Origin: Bacilli bacterium | GTDB lineage: Bacteria > Bacillota_I > Bacilli_A > RF39 > UBA660 | Assembly: GCA_017410525.1 (NCBI GenBank) | Contig: JAFQQQ010000002.1 | Location: 62,001-126,000 of the forward strand | Length of the DNA stretch: 64,000 bases | Reading direction: 5' to 3' | In this document: piece after piece, positions 55,239-61,786 of the stretch | Numbering within the stretch: position 1 is the first letter of the stretch | Layout of the letters: each line of letters starts with the position of its first letter | The notes under the pieces: model-generated | Told to the model about the DNA's origin: nothing | Seen by the model: only the letters and a program-made list of their open reading frames with translations | Database searches by the model: none | Made by a program: the position numbers and the translations under genes

Positions 55239-55844
55239 ATGAAGAAGTATTTAAAATGGATTATATGTTTTATATCTTTAATAATTTTTATGTTTTTAGG
55301 TGTATTAGTGTTAACTAAAAATGATATATATTTAGATTATGTTGTTTACAATTTTATATCAAAATATATATCAAACGATTTAACATTTATAGTAAAAAAT
55401 TTAACCCATTTGGCGTCAGCATTTATAGTTATTTTAATAACTTTAATGGTCTTTGTTTTGCATAAAAATAAAAAATATGGGATTTTTATGGCAATAGATT
55501 TAATTTTAATAACAATATTTCAATATGCATTAAAACTTACTTTTTTAAGAGTTAGACCTGTCGATATAAATTTAATAGAGGAAACAGGTTATAGTTTTCC
55601 ATCAGGTCATTCTTTAACTGCCATGGCATTTTATGGGTTTATAATTTATTTAATACGAACATCAAACTTAAATAGAAGAAGTAAAAATATATATACAATA
55701 TTATTTTCTATAATAATACTTGTTGTTGGCCTAAGCAGAGTATATTTGGGAGTACATTTTTTTACAGATGTAGTGGGAGCGTTTAGTTTTTCTTTAGTAT
55801 TCCTAATTATATATACTTACTTAATCAAAGGAAAGGTAAGATAA
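55239..55844 (+). CDS. PAP2-family membrane phosphatase
   Basis: This 201-residue protein has six transmembrane helices and the three PAP2 motifs: KLTFLRVRP (KxxxxxxRP), SFPSGHSLTAMA (PSGH), and GLSRVYLGVHFFTDV (SRxxxxxHxxxD). Relatives dephosphorylate lipid pyrophosphates such as undecaprenyl pyrophosphate, or phosphatidate. ATG 55239 follows AGGTGA; a GTG at 55233 overlaps this site. The neighbouring VanZ gene suggests a role in envelope lipid recycling. Confidence 0.92.
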   Translation: MKKYLKWIICFISLIIFMFLGVLVLTKNDIYLDYVVYNFISKYISNDLTFIVKNLTHLASAFIVILITLMVFVLHKNKKYGIFMAIDLILITIFQYALKLTFLRVRPVDINLIEETGYSFPSGHSLTAMAFYGFIIYLIRTSNLNRRSKNIYTILFSIIILVVGLSRVYLGVHFFTDVVGAFSFSLVFLIIYTYLIKGKVR

Positions 55845-55845
55845 T

Positions 55846-56397
55846 ATGAAATGTGAAAAGTGTAATGGTAAAATAGTAGGTGGCTGTTGTACTAAATGTG
55901 GAGCACTTCAAAATGGAAATAAAATTATGGAGGTAGAAGTAGATAAAAATGAAGATTTAAAATTATTTAATAAAGATTTTGATATAATAAATCAAAATAA
56001 AAACTTATTTTTAATATTTATATTTGGACCACTTTATTTCTCATATAGAGGATATTTCTTATTAGGAACAATACTCGGTATAGTAGATTATTTGTTTCTA
56101 TATTACATGATGAATAATGTATTAGATATAGTTATTTTTATATTTGGACCTACATTTGTGTTTATATTATATATGCTTATAAATAGATTGTTTTATGTCA
56201 TATTTTCTAACTATATATGTCTTTTAATAGATAAATATAAAGTAAAAAAAATAAAAGAAAAATATTCAAAAAATTATAAAAGCGTATTAAAAAAACATAA
56301 ACACAATAAATATTATTTTATATTAACTCTTGTTGTATATTTTGTACTTATTGGATTATTTGTAATAATTAGGGGAATAAAAAACGGATTACTTTAA
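55846..56397 (+). CDS. Zinc-ribbon membrane protein of unknown function
   Basis: This 183-residue protein starts with a zinc ribbon (MKCEKCNGKIVGGCCTKCGA; CxxC, then CxxC), followed by about four transmembrane segments. The topology suggests a cytosolic metal-binding head attached to a membrane domain, as in DUF2628-like proteins. It starts 1 base after the PAP2 stop, so VanZ-PAP2-zinc ribbon form one operon. No function can be named. Confidence 0.75.
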   Translation: MKCEKCNGKIVGGCCTKCGALQNGNKIMEVEVDKNEDLKLFNKDFDIINQNKNLFLIFIFGPLYFSYRGYFLLGTILGIVDYLFLYYMMNNVLDIVIFIFGPTFVFILYMLINRLFYVIFSNYICLLIDKYKVKKIKEKYSKNYKSVLKKHKHNKYYFILTLVVYFVLIGLFVIIRGIKNGLL

Positions 56398-56410
56398 GTA
56401 ATCTTTTTTG
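56386..56410 (+). terminator. Intrinsic terminator after the VanZ-PAP2 operon
   Basis: GATTACTT and AAGTAATC arms overlap the stop, followed by six T. Confidence 0.8.
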
Positions 56411-56413
56411 GTA

Positions 56414-56464
56414 TTGACAAAATTATAAAAAAGTTGTATTATTGTATTAGTTAAGTAACACAAT
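56414..56464 (+). promoter_or_regulatory. Promoter and GntR/YtrA operator
   Basis: TTGACA (56414-56419), 17-base spacer, TATTAT (56437-56442). Directly on it is an inverted repeat ATTGTATTA (56441-56449), GTTAAG, TAACACAAT (56456-56464), 8 of 9 matches. Its location across the start site fits self-repression by the YtrA-type regulator encoded 10 bases further. Confidence 0.75.
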
Positions 56465-56473
56465 GGTGATGAT

Positions 56474-56827
56474 ATGGATTTTAATAATGATAGACCAATA
56501 TATATACAACTTTTAGATAGATTACAGTTTTTGATAGTGTCTGGTAATATTAAGTTAGGTGAAAGAATACCCTCTGTTAGAGATTTAGCTTTTGAGTATA
56601 AAATTAATCCTAATACAGTACAAAAGGCTTTGCAAGAGCTCGAAAATATTGGATTAATTTATACTGAAAGGACTAATGGAAAGTTTGTAACTGATGATAA
56701 AAAGTTAATAGAAAAATATAAAAGCTCTTTAGCTAAAGAACACATTCAAAATTATTTTGAAAATATGTATCAGTTAGGATTTAATAAAGAAGAAGCACTA
56801 GATTATTTGAAAGGAGATAAATTATGA
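56474..56827 (+). CDS. GntR-family transcriptional regulator, YtrA type
   Basis: This 117-residue protein has an N-terminal GntR winged helix (YIQLLDRLQFLIVSGNIKLGERIPSVRDLAFEYKINPNTVQKAL) and a short effector tail, the YtrA subfamily. These repressors regulate adjacent ABC transporter genes, often in response to cell-wall antibiotics. The DNA site is probably the inverted repeat overlapping its own promoter. The stop codon overlaps the start of the ABC ATPase (ATGA). Confidence 0.93.
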   Translation: MDFNNDRPIYIQLLDRLQFLIVSGNIKLGERIPSVRDLAFEYKINPNTVQKALQELENIGLIYTERTNGKFVTDDKKLIEKYKSSLAKEHIQNYFENMYQLGFNKEEALDYLKGDKL

Positions 56828-57519
56828 ATTTGTTGGAATGCAAAAATGTATGCAAAAATTATGGAGCAAAACAAGCACTCAAAAATGTTGATTTAATTAT
56901 ACCAAAAGGAAAAATAATTGGACTTCTTGGTAAAAATGGAAGTGGCAAAACTACTTTAATAAAACTTATCAATGATTTACTTGTTCCAACTAGTGGTGAA
57001 ATATTAATAAATGGTATGTCCATAGGTGTACAAAGTAAAAAAATAATTTCGTATTTACCTGAGAGAACTTATTTAGATAAAACTATGAAAGTAATAGATG
57101 TTATAAATTATTTTGAGGAGTTCTACGATAATTTTGACTCTAACAAAGCAAAGAAACTTATTAAAGATTTAGATTTAGACTTAGATGGTAAATTATCTAA
57201 CATGAGCAAAGGTATGCAAGAAAAAGTTCAACTTGTTCTTGTTATGTCTAGATGTGCAGATTTATATATATTAGATGAACCTTTAGGTGGTGTAGATCCA
57301 GCAACACGGGATTACATATTAGATACAATACTTTCTAATTTTAATGAAGGTGCAAGCGTAATTATTTCAACACACCTAATATCAGATATTGAAAGAATAT
57401 TGGATGAAGTAATATTTATAGATAAAGGTAAGATAATTTTAACTAGTGATACTGATTCATTAAGAGAAAAAGAGAATACAAGTATAGATGAAATATTTAG
57501 GAGGATGTTTAAATGTTAA
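56824..57519 (+). CDS. ABC transporter ATP-binding protein
   Basis: This 231-residue ATPase has Walker A GLLGKNGSGKTTLI, the signature replaced by a weak MSKGMQEK, and Walker B LYILDEPLGGVDPATRD with a conserved H-loop (STHL). It overlaps the YtrA gene by 4 bases and the permease by 7. Such units export peptide antibiotics or serve envelope stress resistance; the substrate is not known. Confidence 0.93.
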   Translation: MNLLECKNVCKNYGAKQALKNVDLIIPKGKIIGLLGKNGSGKTTLIKLINDLLVPTSGEILINGMSIGVQSKKIISYLPERTYLDKTMKVIDVINYFEEFYDNFDSNKAKKLIKDLDLDLDGKLSNMSKGMQEKVQLVLVMSRCADLYILDEPLGGVDPATRDYILDTILSNFNEGASVIISTHLISDIERILDEVIFIDKGKIILTSDTDSLREKENTSIDEIFRRMFKC

Positions 57520-58304
57520 AAAAATCATTAAAATATGATTTAAAGTGGAACTTTAAATTATTAATAGTATTTTATTCAATTGCCTTAGTATTTTCAATCC
57601 TTACAAGAATATTTTTAAGTATAGATGGTTCTACAGTATTTAATGTATTAGGTAAAATATGTAGTGGTGTTACAATAAGTTTTATATTTAATATACTTAT
57701 AAATAATATAATGAGATGTTGGGCTAGATTTACAAAAAACTTATATGGGGATGAATCTTACTTAACTCATACACTTCCAATAGATAAAAAAACAATATTT
57801 GCATCTAAATTCTTGATGGGAATAATAACAATGTTTGTAAGTGTTTTTGTAATATTGCTTACACTGTTTATTGCTTATTATTCTAAGGAAAATATAGAGT
57901 GGATAAAAACATCGTTGAATATACTTGCTAGCATTTATAATAGCACAGTTGTAAAATTATTATTAGTAATATTTATAGTATTCTTCTTAGAAATGGTATT
58001 TACAATATTTACAGGTTATATAGGTATATTACTTGGACATAGAAGTAATAATAAAAGAATGTTAAAATCAGTAGTGTATGGATTTACTATTTATATATTA
58101 ACCCAATCATTAACTTTAATAATTATGTTTATATGCGGACTTTTTAATAAGGATATTATGAATTTATTTACAACTAGTAATATTATAAATATTGATATAT
58201 TAAAAATTATAATGCATGGAGCAATTATCCTTTATATGCTTTATATAATAGTTTACTATGTAATAGGTGTTAAATTATTTAAAAAGGGAATAGATGTAGA
58301 TTAA
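57513..58304 (+). CDS. ABC transporter permease
   Basis: This 263-residue protein has about six transmembrane segments and an N-terminal amphipathic segment (LKKSLKYDLKWNFK), as in ABC-2-type permeases of the Ytr/Bcr groups. The large loop contains LYGDESYLTHTLPIDKK, a feature shared by YtrA-linked permeases. It overlaps the ATPase gene, completing the regulator-ATPase-permease operon. Confidence 0.87.
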   Translation: MLKKSLKYDLKWNFKLLIVFYSIALVFSILTRIFLSIDGSTVFNVLGKICSGVTISFIFNILINNIMRCWARFTKNLYGDESYLTHTLPIDKKTIFASKFLMGIITMFVSVFVILLTLFIAYYSKENIEWIKTSLNILASIYNSTVVKLLLVIFIVFFLEMVFTIFTGYIGILLGHRSNNKRMLKSVVYGFTIYILTQSLTLIIMFICGLFNKDIMNLFTTSNIINIDILKIIMHGAIILYMLYIIVYYVIGVKLFKKGIDVD

Positions 58305-58326
58305 CTAAATGGTTAATCTATTTTTT
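58297..58326 (+). terminator. Intrinsic terminator of the ytr-like operon
   Basis: AGATTAAC and GTTAATCT arms overlap the stop codon, followed by TATTTTTT. Confidence 0.8.
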
Positions 58327-58354
58327 ATGCTATAATGGAATTGTAGGTGATATG

Positions 58355-59638
58355 ATGAAAAAATTAAAAAAAATAATAAGTAATGAGTATTTAATTCATG
58401 TTTTAAAAATAGAAAAAAATATTGAATCAACTCAAGGCAATGTTTATATAATATATACTAAAAATAATAAATATGTATTAAAAATATATTATGATATAAA
58501 TCATGTTAAATCTATGACACAATTACATAATGATATATCAAATAAATTTAATGTACCTAATATTATAAAGAACAAAGATAATAAGTCATATGTTTTTTTT
58601 GATTCTAAATATTTAGTTTTATACTCTTTTTTAGAGGGTATACAAATAGGAAAACTTATTTTAGATAGCGAATTAGTAAAGAAAATTGCTTTAGAATTAA
58701 GAAGAATGCATGATTTCATTAAAGTTAATAATTATAATTTAAATAAAGTCCCTTTTAATGATTATAATTTAAAAAGAAAATCTTTATTACACTTTGATTT
58801 AACTAAAGGTAATATATTTTATAATCAAGGTGAAATTGGTTTTATAGATTTTGATGATGCTAAATATGGGTCATCAGTTTGTGATGTTGCAATCTTAGTA
58901 GCTCTATTATTCTTTTCTAAAAATAGGGGTGTAGATATAGAAGGTTTAAATGTATTTATTGATTCTTATTATGGTAAAGACCTATCTTTAAAATTAAACG
59001 AAATTAAACATATTAGAGAAATAGCTATTAATTGGGTTAATTATACTTTAGAAAATAATGAGTTTAATGCTTCAACAACTGAAAGTTTTGAAGTAAAGAA
59101 AAAATTAATAGAAGAAAATTTATTTAATAAAAAATTAATTCCTTTTAAAGAATGTATTGGTCAAAAATTATATGAAATGTATCAAGATATACCCTTTCAA
59201 GAAATAGGTTCAATAAATGAGTTAAAAGGTGTTTGTTATGAGGAATTTTTAAAAATTTCTAAAAAATATATTGATGAAGAAACAAATATAAACAAACAGT
59301 TTAATACAACAACTAAAAGATATATATTATATATAGATAATTTGCCAGTAGGAGAAGTAGGTATAAGAACAACAATTAATGATTATTGGGAAAATAGAGG
59401 TAGCCAAATATATTATAAAATAAGACTTTCAGAACGAGGTAAAAAATATGGGGATATAATACTTAATTTAGCTTTGAAAGAAGCAAAGAAAATAGGTTTC
59501 AAAAAAATTAGAATAAATTGCGACACAAAAAATATGGCATCAAAAAAAATAATTCTTAAAAATGGTGGAAAAGAGGATATTGTTAATTACAAAACAAAAG
59601 ATGGTTATAGTACAAGTTATATAATTAATATAAATTAA
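58355..59638 (+). CDS. Fusion of an aminoglycoside phosphotransferase-like domain and a GNAT acetyltransferase
   Basis: This 427-residue protein has an APH-type kinase fold (about 1-270): N-lobe Lys in NKYVLKIYYD, catalytic loop LLHFDLTKGNIFYN and metal motif IGFIDFDDAKYG. The C-terminal GNAT domain (about 285-427) has YIDNLPVGEVGIR and the acetyl-CoA loop RLSERGKKYGDIIL. The well-known bifunctional AAC(6')-APH(2'') has the two domains in the opposite order. Substrates cannot be named. ATG 58355 is chosen over 58352 from AGGTGAT spacing. It is the last plus-strand gene before a minus-strand HD gene. Confidence 0.82.
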   Translation: MKKLKKIISNEYLIHVLKIEKNIESTQGNVYIIYTKNNKYVLKIYYDINHVKSMTQLHNDISNKFNVPNIIKNKDNKSYVFFDSKYLVLYSFLEGIQIGKLILDSELVKKIALELRRMHDFIKVNNYNLNKVPFNDYNLKRKSLLHFDLTKGNIFYNQGEIGFIDFDDAKYGSSVCDVAILVALLFFSKNRGVDIEGLNVFIDSYYGKDLSLKLNEIKHIREIAINWVNYTLENNEFNASTTESFEVKKKLIEENLFNKKLIPFKECIGQKLYEMYQDIPFQEIGSINELKGVCYEEFLKISKKYIDEETNINKQFNTTTKRYILYIDNLPVGEVGIRTTINDYWENRGSQIYYKIRLSERGKKYGDIILNLALKEAKKIGFKKIRINCDTKNMASKKIILKNGGKEDIVNYKTKDGYSTSYIININ

Positions 59639-59659
59639 TATTTTAATTTATATTTTTTG
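59627..59659 (+). terminator. Intrinsic terminator after APH-GNAT gene
   Basis: AATATAAATTAA (59627-59638) and TTAATTTATATT (59643-59654), then T. It overlaps the stop codon. Confidence 0.8.
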
Positions 59660-59663
59660 TTAA

Positions 59664-59690
59664 ACAAAAAACGAACTATTACTAGTTCGA
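59664..59690 (-). terminator. Intrinsic terminator for the HD-domain gene
   Basis: CGAACTA (59672-59678) and TAGTTCG (59683-59689). On the minus strand the stem is followed by six T. A second hairpin (GTCGTAG and CTACAAC, 59711-59728) with plus-strand T-run lies between it and the gene. Confidence 0.75.
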
Positions 59691-59735
59691 TTCATATCAA
59701 TGGAGCAAGTGTCGTAGTTATCTACAACTTTTTTA

Positions 59736-60740
59736 TTAAAGCTTATTTTTTAATATTAATTTTTTAGTTGATTCTAAATATTTTTTTCTTTTTTCTAATT
59801 TTTCAGGATGATGGGCTAAAGCATCACATTCTTGTATTTTATATCTCATATATTCTAAATCAATATTGTTTTCTATATCTTTTTTTGTAATTGGTGTATC
59901 ATGCTTTTTTATCAAATAACAAATTTTGTTTATATATTCATTAATAAAACCCAACCTTGTTAATATTGTTTTTGTCATTGTTGCAGAAACATAAGGATGA
60001 TTATGAAAATGTCTAACTTCACCTTCTTGATATGAAAAAGGTTTACCTATATCATGTAATAATAACGAAAGTCTAATATCAAAATTAGTTTCTGACAAAC
60101 TTAGTGCATATAAAGTATGATTCCATACATCTAAATGGTGATGTGGATGATTATGTTCAAACCCTATCATATTTTTGATTTCTGGAATTAATTCAATTAG
60201 AAAATTTAAATTTGAATTAATTGATGCAGCTATATCTGAATCCATCAATATATGATGTAAATTTAATATTTTATTAAAATCAACTTTACTAGATAATTTA
60301 TTAACTATTTCATTACTTAAATAAATTGTTTCAATTTTTGATGTAATGTCATAATATATATAATCTTCAATATCTATATATTCTTTTATTCTTTCTATCT
60401 TTAATAATTGATTGAAATTAATAAATTCATTTTCTATTGCATATTCACTTACTTTTTCTAGAGTTCTAAAATCAGTTCTATCAAGATAAAAACCTACTCC
60501 ATAATGACTCTCTAACAAAGAATCTGGTATACAATAAGTACAAATATACATATCGGCACAAGTATCTAAATAAAATATACTGTCTTTATCTTTAAAAAAA
60601 TGAATATACTTTTTGTCAGCTGTATACAAATGTGTATTAGTATTTTTATTTATTTCAAAAGATTTTCCTACGTTTTTAAAATTTTTATCATTAAATATGT
60701 GTTCTATTTCTTCTTTCTTACAAATTCTATAGACTACCAT
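59736..60740 (-). CDS. HD-domain protein with an unrecognised N-terminal domain
   Basis: This 334-residue protein has an N-terminal domain of about 185 residues (MVVYRICKKEEIEHIF, HLYTADKKYIHFFKDKDSIFYL, YICTYCIPDSLL). Its shape resembles a nucleotidyl- or ADP-ribosyl-type fold, but I cannot assign it. A C-terminal HD domain (about 195-334) follows, with HHHLDVWNHTLYAL, LSLLLHDIGKP and VRHFHNHPYV. HD proteins hydrolyse phosphodiester or phosphomonoester bonds. The start has GAGGTGGTGA upstream and TATAAT on the minus strand near 60770. It is the only long minus-strand gene in this part. Confidence 0.78.
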   Translation of the reverse strand: MVVYRICKKEEIEHIFNDKNFKNVGKSFEINKNTNTHLYTADKKYIHFFKDKDSIFYLDTCADMYICTYCIPDSLLESHYGVGFYLDRTDFRTLEKVSEYAIENEFINFNQLLKIERIKEYIDIEDYIYYDITSKIETIYLSNEIVNKLSSKVDFNKILNLHHILMDSDIAASINSNLNFLIELIPEIKNMIGFEHNHPHHHLDVWNHTLYALSLSETNFDIRLSLLLHDIGKPFSYQEGEVRHFHNHPYVSATMTKTILTRLGFINEYINKICYLIKKHDTPITKKDIENNIDLEYMRYKIQECDALAHHPEKLEKRKKYLESTKKLILKNKL

Positions 60741-60806
60741 TGAAATTTCACCACCTCAAAATTGCATATATTATATCATAATTATTAATTTATTCAAATT
60801 TTAGTC

Positions 60807-60868
60807 AAATATTTTGCTATGACAAAATATTTAACCCCCTAGGTATTTTGACACAACTATCAAAATAC
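60807..60868. repeat. Two adjacent related inverted repeats
   Basis: AAATATTTTG/CAAAATATTT (60807-60832) and GTATTTTGA/TCAAAATAC (60843-60868), separated by a C-rich AACCCCCTAGG. Their stems share ATTTTG. They sit in the 283-base gap between the HD gene and the first toxin-like cassette. No T-run follows either, so they are more likely protein-binding sites or an element end. Confidence 0.55.
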
Positions 60869-60929
60869 AGGTGGTATACAATCCTAATTAATTAAAAAAA
60901 TTTTTATCAATGTTTTTTCGCTTTGCACC

Positions 60930-60958
60930 TTGTTTTTGAGATATACAAATAGTATAAT
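60930..60958 (+). promoter_or_regulatory. Promoter of toxin-like cassette 1
   Basis: TTGTTT (60930-60935), 17-base spacer, TATAAT (60953-60958). Confidence 0.7.
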
Positions 60959-61023
60959 TATATATAGGAACATTTAATGTGAGTGTCGTCCTCCAATCTG
61001 ATAAAGAAAGGAGGTAGATATTA

Positions 61024-61116
61024 ATGAAAACTAAAACTTTCATTGTTAAAGTTTTAAACCTCATTGCTATCATTTTATTACTTTCTACCTTACTGGTACT
61101 AGCAATAAAAAAATAG
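61024..61116 (+). CDS. Small hydrophobic type I toxin-like peptide 1
   Basis: This 30-residue peptide reads MKTKTFIVKVLNL, then a membrane-spanning stretch (IAIILLLSTLLVLAI) and KK. It resembles the short hydrophobic toxins of type I systems. The ribosome site AAAGGAGG is strong but can pair with an upstream CCTCC (60990-60994 with 61010-61014). The 5' GAGTGTC (60981-60987) is complementary to GACACTC just after the stop (61116-61122), allowing the mRNA ends to pair. An antisense RNA overlaps its 3' part. Confidence 0.7.
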   Translation: MKTKTFIVKVLNLIAIILLLSTLLVLAIKK

Positions 61117-61184
61117 ACACTCTTAGATGAGTGTCAAATCGATCATAAGAGGCGACATTCACTTGCAAAATTGAATGTTCCTCG
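61108..61184 (-). ncRNA. Predicted antisense antitoxin RNA 1
   Basis: On the minus strand a -10 TATAAT (bases 61195-61190) precedes about 75 transcribed bases. These end in GACACTC, ATCTAA, GAGTGTC and a T-run, a complete terminator at 61107-61135. It overlaps the 3' untranslated region and stop codon of toxin 1. The same upstream 32-base sequence occurs behind cassette 2. The -35 is poor. Confidence 0.6.
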
Positions 61185-61189
61185 TTTTT
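61149..61189 (+). terminator. Intrinsic terminator of toxin 1 mRNA
   Basis: GAGG and CCTC outer arms with inner ACATTCA/TGAATGT, then T. Confidence 0.75.
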
Positions 61190-61216
61190 ATTATATGCAA
61201 GTTTCCTTGACATATT
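61185..61216 (-). repeat. 32-base direct repeat, copy 1 (antitoxin promoter)
   Basis: A 32-base block identical to 61645-61676. It contains, on the minus strand, ATGTCAAGGAAACTTGCATA then ATAAT, the predicted promoter of the antisense RNA. Confidence 0.9.
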
Positions 61217-61231
61217 CATAATAACATAAAA

Positions 61232-61340
61232 AAGAACTTTTTGCAAGTTCTTTCATTTATATCAAGTTCAAACCTAAAGTTCGAACAGATTCGTCACTGG
61301 AGCGGTTTTAATACACCTTACGGACTATGGTTCTCTTCCT
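61232..61340 (-). ncRNA. Predicted small RNA between the two toxin-like cassettes
   Basis: On the minus strand TTGCAA (61375-61370), 17-base spacer, TATAAT (61352-61347) form a good promoter. The transcript of about 110 bases contains a hairpin GTTCGAAC/GTTTGAAC and ends with AAAGAACTT, GCAAA, AAGTTCTTTTTT. The terminator loop carries ACTTGCAAAA, complementary to TTTTGCAAGT in antisense RNA 1. No RNA family is recognised. Confidence 0.55.
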
Positions 61341-61384
61341 ATTTACATTATAAAATAAATTTATTAAAATTGCAACTTATACTA

Positions 61385-61413
61385 TTGATATATGAACATT
61401 GGTTTGATATAAT
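61385..61413 (+). promoter_or_regulatory. Promoter of toxin-like cassette 2
   Basis: TTGATA (61385-61390), 17-base spacer, TATAAT (61408-61413). Confidence 0.75.
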
Positions 61414-61481
61414 GTTATTGGATACGTTTGAAATACATCAGATGCTTTCCCTTTCTTGAAAAAGAAAGGTGGTGGTTAATT

Positions 61482-61559
61482 ATGACAAAAAGAGAATTAT
61501 CTCAATTTATTATAATTCTACTATTATTTTTTGTAGTAATCACCTTACTATTTAAATAA
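61482..61559 (+). CDS. Small hydrophobic type I toxin-like peptide 2
   Basis: This 25-residue peptide reads MTKRELSQF, then IIILLLFFVVITLLFK, a membrane helix. The ribosome site is inside a hairpin: CCTTTCTT (61450-61457), GAAA tetraloop, AAGAAAGG (61462-61469). The 5' ATCAGATGC (61437-61445) pairs with GCATCTGAT after the stop (61565-61573), the same 5'-3' pairing logic as in cassette 1. An antisense RNA overlaps the 3' end. Confidence 0.72.
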   Translation: MTKRELSQFIIILLLFFVVITLLFK

Positions 61560-61643
61560 TAAAAGCATCTGATTTCACAACTATGTGATTTCAGATGCGT
61601 ACCCATAAAGGGATTGCATTTGATTCCCCAATCAAATGTATCC
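61556..61643 (-). ncRNA. Predicted antisense antitoxin RNA 2
   Basis: The minus-strand -10 TATAAT is at 61655-61650. The RNA of about 88 bases ends in a strong hairpin (GCATCTGA to TCAGATGC, 61598-61565, with an inner TCACA/TGTGA stem) followed by TTTTATTATTT. It overlaps the 3' part of toxin 2 mRNA. Confidence 0.6.
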
Positions 61644-61649
61644 TTTTTT
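61611..61649 (+). terminator. Intrinsic terminator of toxin 2 mRNA
   Basis: CATTTGATT (61617-61625), CCCC loop, AATCAAATG (61630-61638), flanked by GGAT/ATCC, then six T. Confidence 0.85.
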
Positions 61650-61676
61650 ATTATATGCAAGTTTCCTTGACATATT
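61645..61676 (-). repeat. 32-base direct repeat, copy 2 (antitoxin promoter)
   Basis: Identical to 61185-61216. It is the only long exact repeat seen in the window. The sequence to 61786 is otherwise AT-rich, with TATAAT at 61759-61764 for the next gene. Confidence 0.9.
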
Positions 61677-61786
61677 TAATATATCATAAATATTTAATAA
61701 AATCAATTATTCAGTAATATTTTTAATTAATTATATAGAAATTTTTTTATATACATAGTATAATTAAAATAAATATGGAGGTATGT

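Noticed and set aside
61241-61459. 72-codon plus-strand frame between the toxin-like cassettes
   Set aside because: It spans the terminator of a minus-strand RNA and the promoter of cassette 2, lacks a ribosome site and has no coherent protein character.
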